A DNA stretch of 64,000 nucleotides from Shinella curvata (GTDB lineage: Bacteria > Pseudomonadota > Alphaproteobacteria > Rhizobiales > Rhizobiaceae). The notes under the pieces were generated by a model that was not told where the DNA came from, did no database searches, and worked only from the letters and a program-made list of their open reading frames with translations. The stretch lies in assembly GCF_022899935.1 (NCBI RefSeq), contig NZ_JALJCJ010000001.1, forward strand, positions 1,195,696 to 1,259,695, written 5' to 3'. Each line of letters opens with the position of its first letter. The stretch's first letter is position 1. This document shows positions 42,275 through 50,151 of the stretch, in pieces. Made by a program: the position numbers and the translations under genes.

Positions 42275-43291
42275 ATGAACCTCAAGGAATTTGCTGCCCG
42301 CATCGGTCTTTCCCAGACGACGGTGAGCCGTGCGATGAGCGGATATCCGGAGGTCAAGCCGGAAACGCGGGCGCGTGTTCTGGAGGCTGCCGAACGCCTG
42401 GGCTACAGGCCGAACATCAGTGCCCAGCGGCTGGCAACGGGCCGGGCCGGCGCGATCGGCATCGTCTTTCAAGGCGGCGGGCGCTTCGGGCCGCATTCCA
42501 GCGAATTCATGGGCGGACTGTCGACCCGCCTGCAGAAGGACGGGATCGATATCCTCGTTTCCACCGTCGAAACGGAGGAGGACGAAGCTGCCGCCTTTCG
42601 TCGGCTCGCCGCAAGCAAGAGGGTGGATGCGGTCATCCTCCATACGCCCGCCTGCACGGATGCGCGCATCACTCTTCTTCGGGCACTCCGTTTGCCTTTC
42701 ATCGTGCATGGGCGAAGCGAGGCAAAAAAGCCTTTCGCCTATCTCGACATCGACAATTTCGGAGCCATCGAAACGGCGACCCGGCATCTTACCGATCTCG
42801 GCCACCGCCGCATCGCGCTCATCAACGGCGATACCATCAGCACCTATGCCCGCGACCGCGACGCGGCTTTTCGCGCGACGCTCGCAGCTTGCGGCCTGCC
42901 GCTTGATCCCGCCCTCACCGGCCATGGCGAGTTCACGGACGAGACGGGTTTCCGGCTGATGCAGGCTTTCCTCGCCTCGCCCGAACCGCCGACCGCTGTC
43001 ATCGCCGGATCCATGATGTCGGCGCTCGGCGCCATGCGGGCCATCCGCATCGCGGGGCTCGCCGTCGGACACGACGTTTCCCTCATCGCCCATGACGACG
43101 TCTTTCCCTATCTGAGCCCCGACAACCTCGTGCCGGCGCTCACCACGACGCAATCGCCGATCCGCGCGGCTGGCGAGCGGATCGGCGACATGGTCTTGCG
43201 GATGTTGCAGGGAGAAGCAGTCGATACCCTCCAGGAGGTGTGGCCCGTCGAGTTCGTCGTCCGCGGCTCGACAGGTCCGGCGCCCGCCTGA
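42275..43291 (+). CDS. LacI family transcriptional regulator
   Basis: A 338-residue repressor. The N-terminal DNA-binding domain is complete (MNLKEFAARIGLSQTTVSRAMSG, with the hinge helix near ISAQRLATGR). A periplasmic-binding-like sugar domain follows (IGIVFQ, DAVILHT, FAYLDIDNFGAIETATRHLTDLGHRRIALI). It ends three bases before the convergent thuB stop. A LacI-type palindrome upstream of thuA (45156-45175) is its most likely target, so it probably regulates the thuAB sugar genes. The inducer could be trehalose, sucrose or a keto-derivative; sequence does not tell. Confidence 0.87.
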   Translation: MNLKEFAARIGLSQTTVSRAMSGYPEVKPETRARVLEAAERLGYRPNISAQRLATGRAGAIGIVFQGGGRFGPHSSEFMGGLSTRLQKDGIDILVSTVETEEDEAAAFRRLAASKRVDAVILHTPACTDARITLLRALRLPFIVHGRSEAKKPFAYLDIDNFGAIETATRHLTDLGHRRIALINGDTISTYARDRDAAFRATLAACGLPLDPALTGHGEFTDETGFRLMQAFLASPEPPTAVIAGSMMSALGAMRAIRIAGLAVGHDVSLIAHDDVFPYLSPDNLVPALTTTQSPIRAAGERIGDMVLRMLQGEAVDTLQEVWPVEFVVRGSTGPAPA

Positions 43292-43293
43292 CC

Positions 43294-44337
43294 TCAGACC
43301 TTCATTTCCCGGCGTTCCTTTTCCGTCTCGATGGCGAGATCGAGGATCTTTTGCAGGTCCGCTGCATGGCGGAATCCAGGCTCGACCGGCTGGCCGGCCA
43401 AGACCGCGGCTGCGAAACGCTGATAGTTGGTCGGCACGGTACCAGCATCGATATCCCGCCAGATGGCCTTTTCGACATCCTCGCCCAGGCAGCCGCGCAG
43501 CTGTGAGCCCTCCGTCGAGTGGATGACCTCCAGCGCGCCCCTGTCGCCGTGCATACGCAGGCGAAGCTCGTTGAGATGGCCCGTCGCCCAGCGGCTGGAA
43601 TGGATGACCCCGAGGGCGCCATTGGCGAAATCGACGGTCATGGTGAAGCTGTCATTGGCGTCCAGATCATATTCGCCGATGCGGTTGTCAGGCGCCTTGT
43701 CGAAAGCCTTCAGCCGGGCAAAGACGTGTTCCACCTCGCTGCCTGCGCCATAACTTGCAAAGTCGAGGATATGGATGCCGACATCGCCGAGCACACCGTT
43801 CGAACCGTGCCGGGTGGAAAGCCGCCAGAGCCACTGGCTTTCCGTCGCCCAGTTGCCCCAAGCCTTCGAGACAAGCCAGCTTTGCAGATAAGACGCCTCG
43901 ACATGGCGCACGCGGCCGATCTCGCCGGCCAGCACCATCTCGCGCGCCTTCTGCAGGGGGGCGACGTTGCGGTAGGTGAGGTTCACCATGGTGACGAGGC
44001 TGGAGGCCTCGGCAGCGCGCGCCATCTCATCGGCCTTGGCATAGTTTTCCGCCAGCGGCTTCTCGCACATGACATGTTTACCCGCCGCCAGCAGCGCAAG
44101 CGTCGTCGGATGGTGCGCCCGGTCGGGCGTCACATTGGTCGCAGCGTCGAAATCACCCCAGGCGATCGCCTCCTCCAGCGAGGTGAAGACATGGGGGATG
44201 CCGTGCGTATCGGCGAATGCCTTGGCGCGCGACGGATCGACATCGACGGCGCCGACCAGTTCGACACCGTCGATCGCGGCAAAGTGCTGGGCATGGGTAT
44301 TGGCCATGCCGCCGGTTCCAAGAACGAGAAGACGCAT
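43294..44337 (-). CDS. thuB: Gfo/Idh/MocA oxidoreductase, ThuB-like
   Basis: A 347-residue NAD(P)-dependent sugar dehydrogenase. The ATG at 44337 has GAGG upstream and lies 7 bp after the thuA stop; the frame extends further but overlaps thuA. The Rossmann motif LGTGGMANTH is at the N-terminus. MCEKPLAE holds the conserved Lys, and GVLGDVGIHILDFASYGAG holds the Asp-x3-His active-site pair. In Ensifer meliloti ThuA and ThuB are needed for trehalose, sucrose and maltitol use, probably via 3-keto sugars. No thuEFGK transporter is adjacent here, unlike the Ensifer operon. The symbol is given on family and pairing. Confidence 0.75.
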   Translation of the reverse strand: MRLLVLGTGGMANTHAQHFAAIDGVELVGAVDVDPSRAKAFADTHGIPHVFTSLEEAIAWGDFDAATNVTPDRAHHPTTLALLAAGKHVMCEKPLAENYAKADEMARAAEASSLVTMVNLTYRNVAPLQKAREMVLAGEIGRVRHVEASYLQSWLVSKAWGNWATESQWLWRLSTRHGSNGVLGDVGIHILDFASYGAGSEVEHVFARLKAFDKAPDNRIGEYDLDANDSFTMTVDFANGALGVIHSSRWATGHLNELRLRMHGDRGALEVIHSTEGSQLRGCLGEDVEKAIWRDIDAGTVPTNYQRFAAAVLAGQPVEPGFRHAADLQKILDLAIETEKERREMKV

Positions 44338-44344
44338 GAGAACC

Positions 44345-45130
44345 TCAGCGATATCCGGCTTCGCCGGCCTGGTGGAGTCTCGGGCCGCGCTCGACGATCG
44401 GCTCCAGCGCCTTTTCCACGGGCACGTTCGGCGCATCGTGGATGGCCGTGTAGGTGCCCTGGGGGTTGAAGGCCCATTTCACCCCGTTGACCAGCACCTT
44501 CTGCACATTGGCATCATGATAGGTCGGATAGGTCTCGTGACCGGGACGGAAATAGAAGATGTTGCCCGCACCACGGCGCCAGGTCAGGCCCGAGCGGAAC
44601 ACTTCTCCGCCGGCAAACCACGAGATGAACACCGTCTCCAGCGGCTCGGGAACGGAAAACTGCTCGCCGTACATCTCCTCGTTTTCGAGAACGAAATTCT
44701 CGCCGAGGCCTTCGGTAATCGGATGGCGCGGATTGATGTTCCACAGACGCTCGCGTTCGCCAGCCTCACGCCATTTCAGCGCGCAAGGCGTGCCCATCAG
44801 CCGTTTGAAGATTTTCGAAAAATGGCCTGAATGCAGGACGAGCAGGCCCATGCCTCCCCAGACACGCTTTGCGACACGTTCGACCACCGCATCGTCGACG
44901 GCACCGTGGTCCTTGTGGCCCCACCAGAGGAGTACGTCGGTCTCGGCCAGGCGCGCTTCCGGCAGGCCGTGTTCCGGCTCCTGCAAGGTCGCCGTCGTCG
45001 CCGAAATGGCACCGTCCTTGTTCAGCGCGTCGGCGATCGTGTTGTGCATGCCGTTCGGATAGATCGAGCGGACGATCTCGTTCGTCTGCTCGTGGATGTT
45101 CTCACCCCATACGATGGTGCGGATTGCCAT
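44345..45130 (-). CDS. thuA: ThuA-like protein (trehalose utilisation)
   Basis: A 261-residue protein of the ThuA domain family (class I glutamine amidotransferase-like fold). Signatures: [14 protein letters not shown] N-terminus ([15 protein letters not shown]), [47 protein letters not shown] and [20 protein letters not shown]. The His-rich motifs could bind a metal. It works with ThuB in disaccharide breakdown. It is the first gene of the unit, 26 bp from a palindromic LacI-type operator, so its transcription is probably controlled by the LacI protein encoded at the far end of the cluster. Confidence 0.82.
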   Translation of the reverse strand: MAIRTIVWGENIHEQTNEIVRSIYPNGMHNTIADALNKDGAISATTATLQEPEHGLPEARLAETDVLLWWGHKDHGAVDDAVVERVAKRVWGGMGLLVLHSGHFSKIFKRLMGTPCALKWREAGERERLWNINPRHPITEGLGENFVLENEEMYGEQFSVPEPLETVFISWFAGGEVFRSGLTWRRGAGNIFYFRPGHETYPTYHDANVQKVLVNGVKWAFNPQGTYTAIHDAPNVPVEKALEPIVERGPRLHQAGEAGYR

Positions 45131-45155
45131 GGGTATTTACCTCTCGAAGCCGTAA

Positions 45156-45175
45156 AATTGAAAGCGGTTTCAATT
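45156..45175. promoter_or_regulatory. LacI-type operator upstream of thuA
   Basis: Palindrome with arms AATTGAAA and TTTCAATT around GCGG. It closely matches the LacI/GalR family core TTGAAA-N4-TTTCAA. It lies 26 bp from the thuA ATG, a repressing position. Confidence 0.75.
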
Positions 45176-45240
45176 CGGCGGAATCGATAAGGCCCGGCCC
45201 CGCTTTTGGCAAGCGGGGTCCGTTTCGATTCCAGCCTCTT

Positions 45241-45582
45241 TCAATGAAATGTCGACTTGGAGAAAAGGTTCAGCACAAGAACGCCAGCAATGATCAGCCC
45301 GAGGCCGGCGATGGCGGCGAGATCGAGCTTCTGGCCGAAGACGAAATAGCCGACGGCGGAAATCAGGACGATGCCGAGGCCGCTCCAGATCGCATAGGCG
45401 ATACCGACGGGCACATAGCGCAGGCTCCACGACAGGAAGAAGAAGGCGATGGCATAGCAGACGATCATCATGGTCGTCGGCACGACACGTGTGAAATGCT
45501 GGGCCGCCTGCATGGCGGAGGTGCCGAGCACTTCGAAAATGATGGCGACAACGAGGACGGCATAGACGGTGGTGAGGTTCAT
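45241..45582 (-). CDS. Small multidrug resistance (SMR) exporter
   Basis: A 113-residue protein with four transmembrane helices. Glu17 in IIFEVLGTSAMQ is the proton/drug-binding residue conserved in EmrE. WSLRYVPVGIAYAIWSGLGIV is the typical loop and helix 3. It exports lipophilic cations such as quaternary ammonium compounds, by proton antiport. It follows a TetR regulator by 37 bp on the same strand, so the two are one operon and the regulator probably senses the exported compounds. Confidence 0.9.
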   Translation of the reverse strand: MNLTTVYAVLVVAIIFEVLGTSAMQAAQHFTRVVPTTMMIVCYAIAFFFLSWSLRYVPVGIAYAIWSGLGIVLISAVGYFVFGQKLDLAAIAGLGLIIAGVLVLNLFSKSTFH

Positions 45583-45619
45583 GGGTCTGTCTCCGGCGCG
45601 AGGCGCCTAAAAATTCCGG

Positions 45620-46180
45620 TCAGAGGCGTGAGATCGCCAGCAGCCTTTCCATCATCGCGGCGCGAGTTGCCGCATCCATGGTCGGCGAACCGAGCAGGTC
45701 GGCAAGCCAGAGACCATCCACCGCATAGCGCACCAGCATGGCGTCGAGCGCCGAATCCGTGCCGACGTTCTCCTGGAGGTGGCGATCCACCCATTGTCGC
45801 CAGCGGTCGCGCAGATGCGGCTCGGAAATCAGCGCGATCGTCAGCACCTGCCACTTCTCGCTATCGGCCATGCCCTCGGGTTGGAAGAAGACCGCGATAT
45901 AGGCGCGGGTGAAGCGGCCCTTCGGCTCGGGATCGTCGCGCATCTTCTCCGCAAGCGCCTGATCGAGCTTGTCGGTGAGATCGGTGAAGAGGCCGTCGAG
46001 CAGCGACAGCTTATTGGGAAAATGATGCAGCAGCCCACCCTTGCTGACGCCCGCCGCCTGCGAGACAGCATCGAGCGTGACGCTGCCAGGCCCCTTCTCC
46101 AGCGACAGTTTCGCCGCGACCTCCAGCAATTGCTGGCGGACGGCTTCCGGGTGTTTCTTGCGATGATGTGCCTGGCTCAT
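45620..46180 (-). CDS. TetR family transcriptional regulator
   Basis: A 186-residue repressor. Its N-terminal helix-turn-helix is EVAAKLSLEKGPGSVTLDAVSQAAGVSKGGLLHHFPNKLSLLDGLFTDL. The C-terminal domain (about 75-186) resembles TetR_C-type ligand pockets with several Trp residues. A perfect 14-bp palindrome lies 11 bp upstream of its start codon, so it probably represses itself and the SMR exporter behind it until a toxic cation is bound. Confidence 0.88.
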   Translation of the reverse strand: MSQAHHRKKHPEAVRQQLLEVAAKLSLEKGPGSVTLDAVSQAAGVSKGGLLHHFPNKLSLLDGLFTDLTDKLDQALAEKMRDDPEPKGRFTRAYIAVFFQPEGMADSEKWQVLTIALISEPHLRDRWRQWVDRHLQENVGTDSALDAMLVRYAVDGLWLADLLGSPTMDAATRAAMMERLLAISRL

Positions 46181-46191
46181 TCGTTAAACAT

Positions 46192-46205
46192 ACCGTCTGG
46201 ACGGT
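46192..46205. promoter_or_regulatory. TetR operator
   Basis: Palindrome ACCGTC-TG-GACGGT within an AT-rich stretch, typical of TetR/AcrR sites (ACCGTCyGGACGGT). It lies 11 bp upstream of the TetR ATG. Confidence 0.72.
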
Positions 46206-46305
46206 TTCTTGTCAATGAACTGGAGGAGCGCCGTTTGATGCGCTTCGTCGCACCGAACTGTCGCGCCATTGCCTGCGGCAGGGCACAGCGCTAAGACCTT
46301 GAACC

Positions 46306-46722
46306 ATGACGGATACGAACGAAAACCAGAGCCGAGAGGGCGAGACGATCACGCTCTATGAAGCGGTCGGCGGCGACGCTGCCGTGCGCGCCCTGACGCA
46401 TCGTTTCTACGAGTTGATGGACACGTTGCCGGAAGCCGCGCGCTGCCGCGCCATCCACCCGCCGGATCTCACCGGCAGTGAGGAAAAACTCTACGAATAC
46501 CTGACAGGCTGGCTCGGCGGCCCGCCGCTCTATACGGACAAACGCGGGCATCCCATGCTGCGCCGCCGCCATTTCGTGGCTCCGATCGGTCCCGCCGAGC
46601 GCGACGAATGGCTGCTCTGCTTCATCCGCGCACTGGAAGAGACGGTGCCGAGCGAAGGGCTGCGAAAAATCATTCTCGAGCCCGTCACGCGGCTTGCCCA
46701 TCACATGCAGAACCAGGAATAG
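46306..46722 (+). CDS. Group II truncated haemoglobin
   Basis: A 138-residue 2-on-2 globin. It shows TLYEAVGGDAAVRALTHRFYELM (helix A/B, with Phe/Tyr at the haem pocket), LTGWLGGPPLYTDKRGHPMLRRRHFVAPIG with the proximal His in RHF, and the EWLLCFIRALEE helix with the Trp of group II. It binds O2 or NO in the cytoplasm and probably protects against nitrosative or oxidative stress. It is eight bases upstream of a DUF423 protein gene. There is no promoter motif I can identify. Confidence 0.88.
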   Translation: MTDTNENQSREGETITLYEAVGGDAAVRALTHRFYELMDTLPEAARCRAIHPPDLTGSEEKLYEYLTGWLGGPPLYTDKRGHPMLRRRHFVAPIGPAERDEWLLCFIRALEETVPSEGLRKIILEPVTRLAHHMQNQE

Positions 46723-46730
46723 GAAGCCCC

Positions 46731-47102
46731 ATGTCGTTTTCGCTGCGCTCCGCCAGCCTTCTCGTCGCTGGCCTGATGGGCCTGACCGGCGTCGTCACCG
46801 CAGCTGCGGCCTCCCATGGCAGCGATCCGCGCCTGATGGCAGGGGCGTCGGCCATGTGCCTTGCCCATGCGCCGGCGCTGGTGGCGCTCTATGCCGCATG
46901 GCCTACGATGCGCGCCGCCCCCTTCGCCGCAATCCTGCTCGCGTTCGGCACCGCGCTTTTTGCCGGAGACCTCGTCTTCCGCCATTCCACGGGACACGGG
47001 CTTTTCCCGATGTCGGCACCGACGGGCGGGGTGATCATGATGGCAGGTTGGCTGGCGGTGGCGCTCGCAGCTTTCCTGCCGACAAAGGATAACCGAACCT
47101 GA
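46731..47102 (+). CDS. DUF423-like membrane protein
   Basis: A 123-residue protein with four hydrophobic helices, starting at 46731. It follows the DUF423 pattern: short helices, AAAASHGSDPRLMAGASAMCLAHAPALVAL, GTALFAGDLVFRHSTGHGLFPMSAPTGGVIMMAGWLAVALAAF. The function of the family (YwdK/YgdD type) is not known. It is 8 bp after the truncated haemoglobin stop, probably one message. Confidence 0.78.
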   Translation: MSFSLRSASLLVAGLMGLTGVVTAAAASHGSDPRLMAGASAMCLAHAPALVALYAAWPTMRAAPFAAILLAFGTALFAGDLVFRHSTGHGLFPMSAPTGGVIMMAGWLAVALAAFLPTKDNRT

Positions 47103-47104
47103 GG

Positions 47105-47419
47105 TCAGGCGCCTTCGACGAAGCTGAAACCCTCGAATTTCGGTGGGCCGAGATAGATGGCCTTGTTATCGGCGGCATTCTTATGCGCGGCCCGAAAATT
47201 CTCCGATTTCGTCCAGGCAACGAAATCATCCTTGTTTGCCCAGACCGAGTGGGAGGCAAAGAGGGTAAATCCCTCTTCGGCATTGGTATCGCCCCGCAAC
47301 AGGTGGAAGGATTGGAAGCCCGGCATTTCGGCCAGACTGGAGTCCCGGCCCTTCCAGATGGCTTCGAAAGCCTCTTCGTGGCCGATGGCGATCCGGAAGC
47401 GGTTCATGGCGAGGAACAT
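47105..47419 (-). CDS. Haem-degrading monooxygenase (HmuD/HmuQ type)
   Basis: A 104-residue antibiotic-biosynthesis-monooxygenase fold protein. FLAMNRFRIAIGHEEAFEAIWKGRDSSL, MPGFQSFHLLRG, LFASHSVWANKDDFVAWTKSENFRAAH and the ending LGPPKFEGFSF match rhizobial haem oxygenases of the HmuQ/HmuD/IsdG type, including an Asn, Trp and His set at the haem site. It opens imported haem to release iron. It is 14 bp after an 89-residue gene and is the third gene of a unit headed by the DUF2325 protein, behind an iron-box motif. Confidence 0.82.
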   Translation of the reverse strand: MFLAMNRFRIAIGHEEAFEAIWKGRDSSLAEMPGFQSFHLLRGDTNAEEGFTLFASHSVWANKDDFVAWTKSENFRAAHKNAADNKAIYLGPPKFEGFSFVEGA

Positions 47420-47433
47420 GGACTATCCTGACG

Positions 47434-47703
47434 TTAGACGGAATCCCGCCGGATACGGCGCGGTGCCGGGAAGGCTACGACATTGTCGTTGCGCGCTTCA
47501 AGAGCCTGCGTGCTTTCGAAGCGCGCGGTCCGCGCCGGCGGGCGGGCGTTCGCCAGCGGAAACTCCGTAACGTTCTCGCTCTCCAGCATATCCGAGCGGC
47601 GAGTCAGAAGGGCATACAATTCCGGCACCAGGCCGTCGCCGTTCTGTGCGGCCAGCTTGTGCAGGCCGATCATCATGAAGGCTTCGGGTCTTTCGTCACT
47701 CAC
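47434..47703 (-). CDS. Small hypothetical protein (89 aa) coupled to the DUF2325 gene
   Basis: The start is the GTG at 47703, which overlaps the TGA stop of the preceding gene (GTGA). The product is 89 residues, soluble, with MMIGLHKLAAQNGDGLVPELYALLTRRS, then a variable low-complexity tail ending RRIRRDSV. I do not recognise the family. Translational coupling to DUF2325 and the closely following haem monooxygenase point to a role in iron or haem handling, by context only. Confidence 0.6.
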   Translation of the reverse strand: MSDERPEAFMMIGLHKLAAQNGDGLVPELYALLTRRSDMLESENVTEFPLANARPPARTARFESTQALEARNDNVVAFPAPRRIRRDSV

Positions 47704-48365
47704 TGCGCAGTGTCTCCCTGGCTCATGCTCTGCAGGGCACGCTCGAAGGAGGATTTGCTGCCGTTGCGCAGCGGCACGAAGGCCTTTTCCCACTTCTTGC
47801 AGCCCGTTTTCACGCGGATGCAGGCATCATGGCTGATACAGTCGATGGGGCAGAACACGCAGTCGACCGAAGGCAGCACATTATCGATGCGCGACACCGC
47901 CTCACGCAGGCCGCCATCGTGGTGGATGAGGTTGGCGCCATAGGAGCTGGCGATCTGTCGCAGATGGGCCACCTGGCAATCCCGTCCGCCGACATAGAGG
48001 AAACTGCGCCCCTCGAGCCCGGCCTTGGCATCGCTCTTGTCGGTGGTCTCGGCCTCCCGGCGGGCCTGCTGCTGCCTGTGCTTCTCGCGCATTGCCTTCC
48101 TCTCCGCTTCGCCCGTCCGGCGTTTGACTTTGCTGACTTCCACACTGCGAGGCGCCGGCTGCACCTTCAGCTCGATACGCGGAGCGGCCTGAACGGCCGC
48201 TGCCGCCACCGGCGTAGCGTGAGCCGCCGGCGCGTCCGGCGTTGCCGCCGCCATCTGTTTCTTCAGTGCATTGAGCTGGCGCTCCAGATCGGCAATCCGC
48301 CGGTCGCGCTCGGCAATCGCCGCCTTCAAGACCGCTTCGATACGGCCGGCCGTCATTCCATTCAT
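47700..48365 (-). CDS. DUF2325 domain protein
   Basis: A 221-residue protein from the ATG at 48365 (GGGGA 8 bp upstream). The N-terminal half contains a coiled coil (RIADLERQLNALKKQM) and a basic linker. The C-terminal 95 residues are DUF2325: LEGRSFLYVGGRDCQVAHLRQIASSYGANLIHHDGGLREAVSRIDNVLPSVDCVFCPIDCISHDAC, with several conserved Cys and His residues that could bind metal. The family is of unknown function and is frequent near iron genes in rhizobia. An iron-box motif lies about 90 bp upstream, suggesting expression when iron is scarce. Confidence 0.82.
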   Translation of the reverse strand: MNGMTAGRIEAVLKAAIAERDRRIADLERQLNALKKQMAAATPDAPAAHATPVAAAAVQAAPRIELKVQPAPRSVEVSKVKRRTGEAERKAMREKHRQQQARREAETTDKSDAKAGLEGRSFLYVGGRDCQVAHLRQIASSYGANLIHHDGGLREAVSRIDNVLPSVDCVFCPIDCISHDACIRVKTGCKKWEKAFVPLRNGSKSSFERALQSMSQGDTAQ

Positions 48366-48453
48366 GCAGCATTCCCCTTTGGCACTCCGCATCGGCGGAG
48401 CCTCAGTTCGGCTGCAACCTACAAAACATGAGTATCAGAGTAAAGTATAAACA

Positions 48454-48468
48454 TGACTACGAAAGTCA
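48454..48468. promoter_or_regulatory. Iron-responsive (IRO/RirA-type) box, copy 1
   Basis: TGA-CTACGAAAG-TCA matches the rhizobial iron-box pattern TGA-N9-TCA bound by RirA. Here the flanks also form an inverted repeat (ATGACT / AGTCAT). It is about 90 bp upstream of the DUF2325 gene, which heads the unit with the haem monooxygenase. Confidence 0.6.
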
Positions 48469-48521
48469 TATTTTTGCGCAAAAAATTCCCGCCGGCTTTG
48501 CGCGCGACGGGAACTGGCATC

Positions 48522-49427
48522 CTACTTGAAAACGATCGGCACGTTGAAGGGCCAACTCGACCGTCCTGCACTCTCCGGAATCTTCGGGAAGGGCGAGGCG
48601 CGCTGAACCGATTCGAGTGCTGCCTGGTCGAGTGCCGCGGAGCCAGAGCTGCGCGCCACCCGGATGCCGCTCGCCTGCCCGCCCGCACCGACCGTGAAGC
48701 TGACCACGACGGTGCCGCGGTCGCCGCCCTTGACCCGCCGCTTGGCGCGGTTGATCTTGTTGCGGACCTTGCCCTTGTAGTTGCTGACGGCGGCGTCGCC
48801 CGCAACGGACGAATTGCCCTTCTTCTGACCGCCGACCGCCTCGGTCTTCGCCTCGTCCGAGCCGTCAATCGAACCCTTCTTCAGGCTCTGGGCGGACTTG
48901 CCATCGTCACCCGCCTTCCTGACCGGCCTTTCCTTCGGCTTCTTACGCTCGACCTTCTTGACCGGCTTTTCCTTCTTCACCTCGGGAACCGGCTTGATCT
49001 CTTCTTCCGGCTCGATTTCCGGCTTGATCTCGGGAACCGGAACGGCGGCGATCTCCACCTCCGCGGACGGAATGATCAATTCCTGCACCGGCTCCGACAC
49101 GACGGGATCGGTCGGCGAGACGATTTCGGTCGTCTCCGGCTGAATTTCGGTCGGCTGGATTTCCGTCACTTCCTGGGGCTGGGGCTCGGTGACATCGGGC
49201 TCGACGGTCTCTGGCTTGATCACATCGTCGATCTTGCCCGATTCCATGGCATCGAAGGCGTTACTGCCCAGCATAGCCACCTCCGCGACGACGCCGCCAG
49301 CGATCATCGCCGGCTCCTCTTCCTGCGCAGGCGCCATGGTCAGGATGGCTGCCGCCGTCGCGTGGGCGAGCAGGGAAAGAACACCGCCGCCGACCCAAAG
49401 CCACTTGCTTCCAGACATCTTACTCAC
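48522..49427 (-). CDS. tonB: TonB energy-transducing protein
   Basis: A 301-residue protein. One N-terminal membrane helix (about 10-32) is followed by a long periplasmic Pro/Glu/Lys-rich linker (about 60-190: repeated EIQPTE, EPEIK and KPVKKVERKKPK). The C-terminal TonB domain (about 215-301) has VSNYKGKVRNKINRAKRR and TVVVSFTVGAGGQASGIRVARSSGSAALDQAAL and ends in PFNVPIVFK. It transmits the proton-motive force to outer-membrane haem and siderophore receptors. It is divergent from hmuSTUV, as in Rhizobium leguminosarum, and follows a small secreted-protein gene. Confidence 0.9.
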   Translation of the reverse strand: MSKMSGSKWLWVGGGVLSLLAHATAAAILTMAPAQEEEPAMIAGGVVAEVAMLGSNAFDAMESGKIDDVIKPETVEPDVTEPQPQEVTEIQPTEIQPETTEIVSPTDPVVSEPVQELIIPSAEVEIAAVPVPEIKPEIEPEEEIKPVPEVKKEKPVKKVERKKPKERPVRKAGDDGKSAQSLKKGSIDGSDEAKTEAVGGQKKGNSSVAGDAAVSNYKGKVRNKINRAKRRVKGGDRGTVVVSFTVGAGGQASGIRVARSSGSAALDQAALESVQRASPFPKIPESAGRSSWPFNVPIVFK

Positions 49428-49472
49428 CCGTCATTCCGTTTACGCATCCGGCGCGTCATGCGCCGTCTTTCA

Positions 49473-49904
49473 TCAACCCTCGAGGCCGGCCGACGCCTTG
49501 CTGCGCGTGACGATGCCATCCATGCACCGGCCCTTCTCCACGCCCGCACCGTCGCAGACCGGGGCGTCGTTGATCAGCAGGTTCTTCACGCCCTCGCACT
49601 TGATGCCCGGCACATCGAACTGGCGCACCTTCGATTTTCCGGCCGGCAGGTCGCGGAAATCGAGCAGCGCCAACCGCTCGACTGTGCCCTTCTCGTTGAA
49701 GATCACGAATTCGAACGAGACTTTGGAAAGGTCCTGCGCAAGACCGTTGCCGGCGACGAATGTAAAGAGGCATCCCTTCTGCGAGCTCGCCAGCGCGTTC
49801 AGCTCCACCTCCAGCCCCTTCGCGACCGAGGCCTCCTGAGCAGCGGCACCGGAGACGGCAGCAAAGGACAAGAGCGCGGAAAAAAGAAGCGTGCGTACGG
49901 TCAT
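49473..49904 (-). CDS. Exported protein of unknown function near tonB
   Basis: A 143-residue protein from the ATG at 49904 with a clear signal peptide (LLFSALLSFAAVSGAAAQ, cleavage after AQA/AAA region, mature start near EASVAKGLEVEL). The mature part includes four Cys residues and the stretch FEFVIFNEKGTVERLALLDFRDLPAGKSKVRQFDVPG. I know the pattern only as a conserved rhizobial gene upstream of tonB; its function is not known. It lies 45 bp before tonB, and both probably share the iron-box promoter at 50028-50042. Confidence 0.72.
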   Translation of the reverse strand: MTVRTLLFSALLSFAAVSGAAAQEASVAKGLEVELNALASSQKGCLFTFVAGNGLAQDLSKVSFEFVIFNEKGTVERLALLDFRDLPAGKSKVRQFDVPGIKCEGVKNLLINDAPVCDGAGVEKGRCMDGIVTRSKASAGLEG

Positions 49905-50027
49905 GGGGTCGCCTGTGCTAGGTGCGGTTCGAGTGCCGGCCGAAGGGTCGGCCACGATCATCAGCCGGCCGCCAGCAGAAGAATTAACATCACTTTCCGG
50001 CACCGGTATTGCGTGCATAGATAAATA

Positions 50028-50042
50028 TGAGTAATGAAGTCA
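50028..50042. promoter_or_regulatory. Iron-responsive (IRO/RirA-type) box, copy 2
   Basis: TGA-GTAATGAAG-TCA in the divergent promoter region between the secreted-protein/tonB unit and hmuSTUV. The pattern TGA-N9-TCA is that of iron boxes known in rhizobial iron and haem genes, where RirA represses in iron-rich cells. Confidence 0.6.
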
Positions 50043-50151
50043 AGATAGTAATCGCCAATTTCCCGGCAAGCCTCTGTTTCGTCAACATATTTTTCCGGCG
50101 AAAGAGGAAGCTGTGGAACGGCGCCCCGCATTTCCGACGAAGGCCGAGCCC

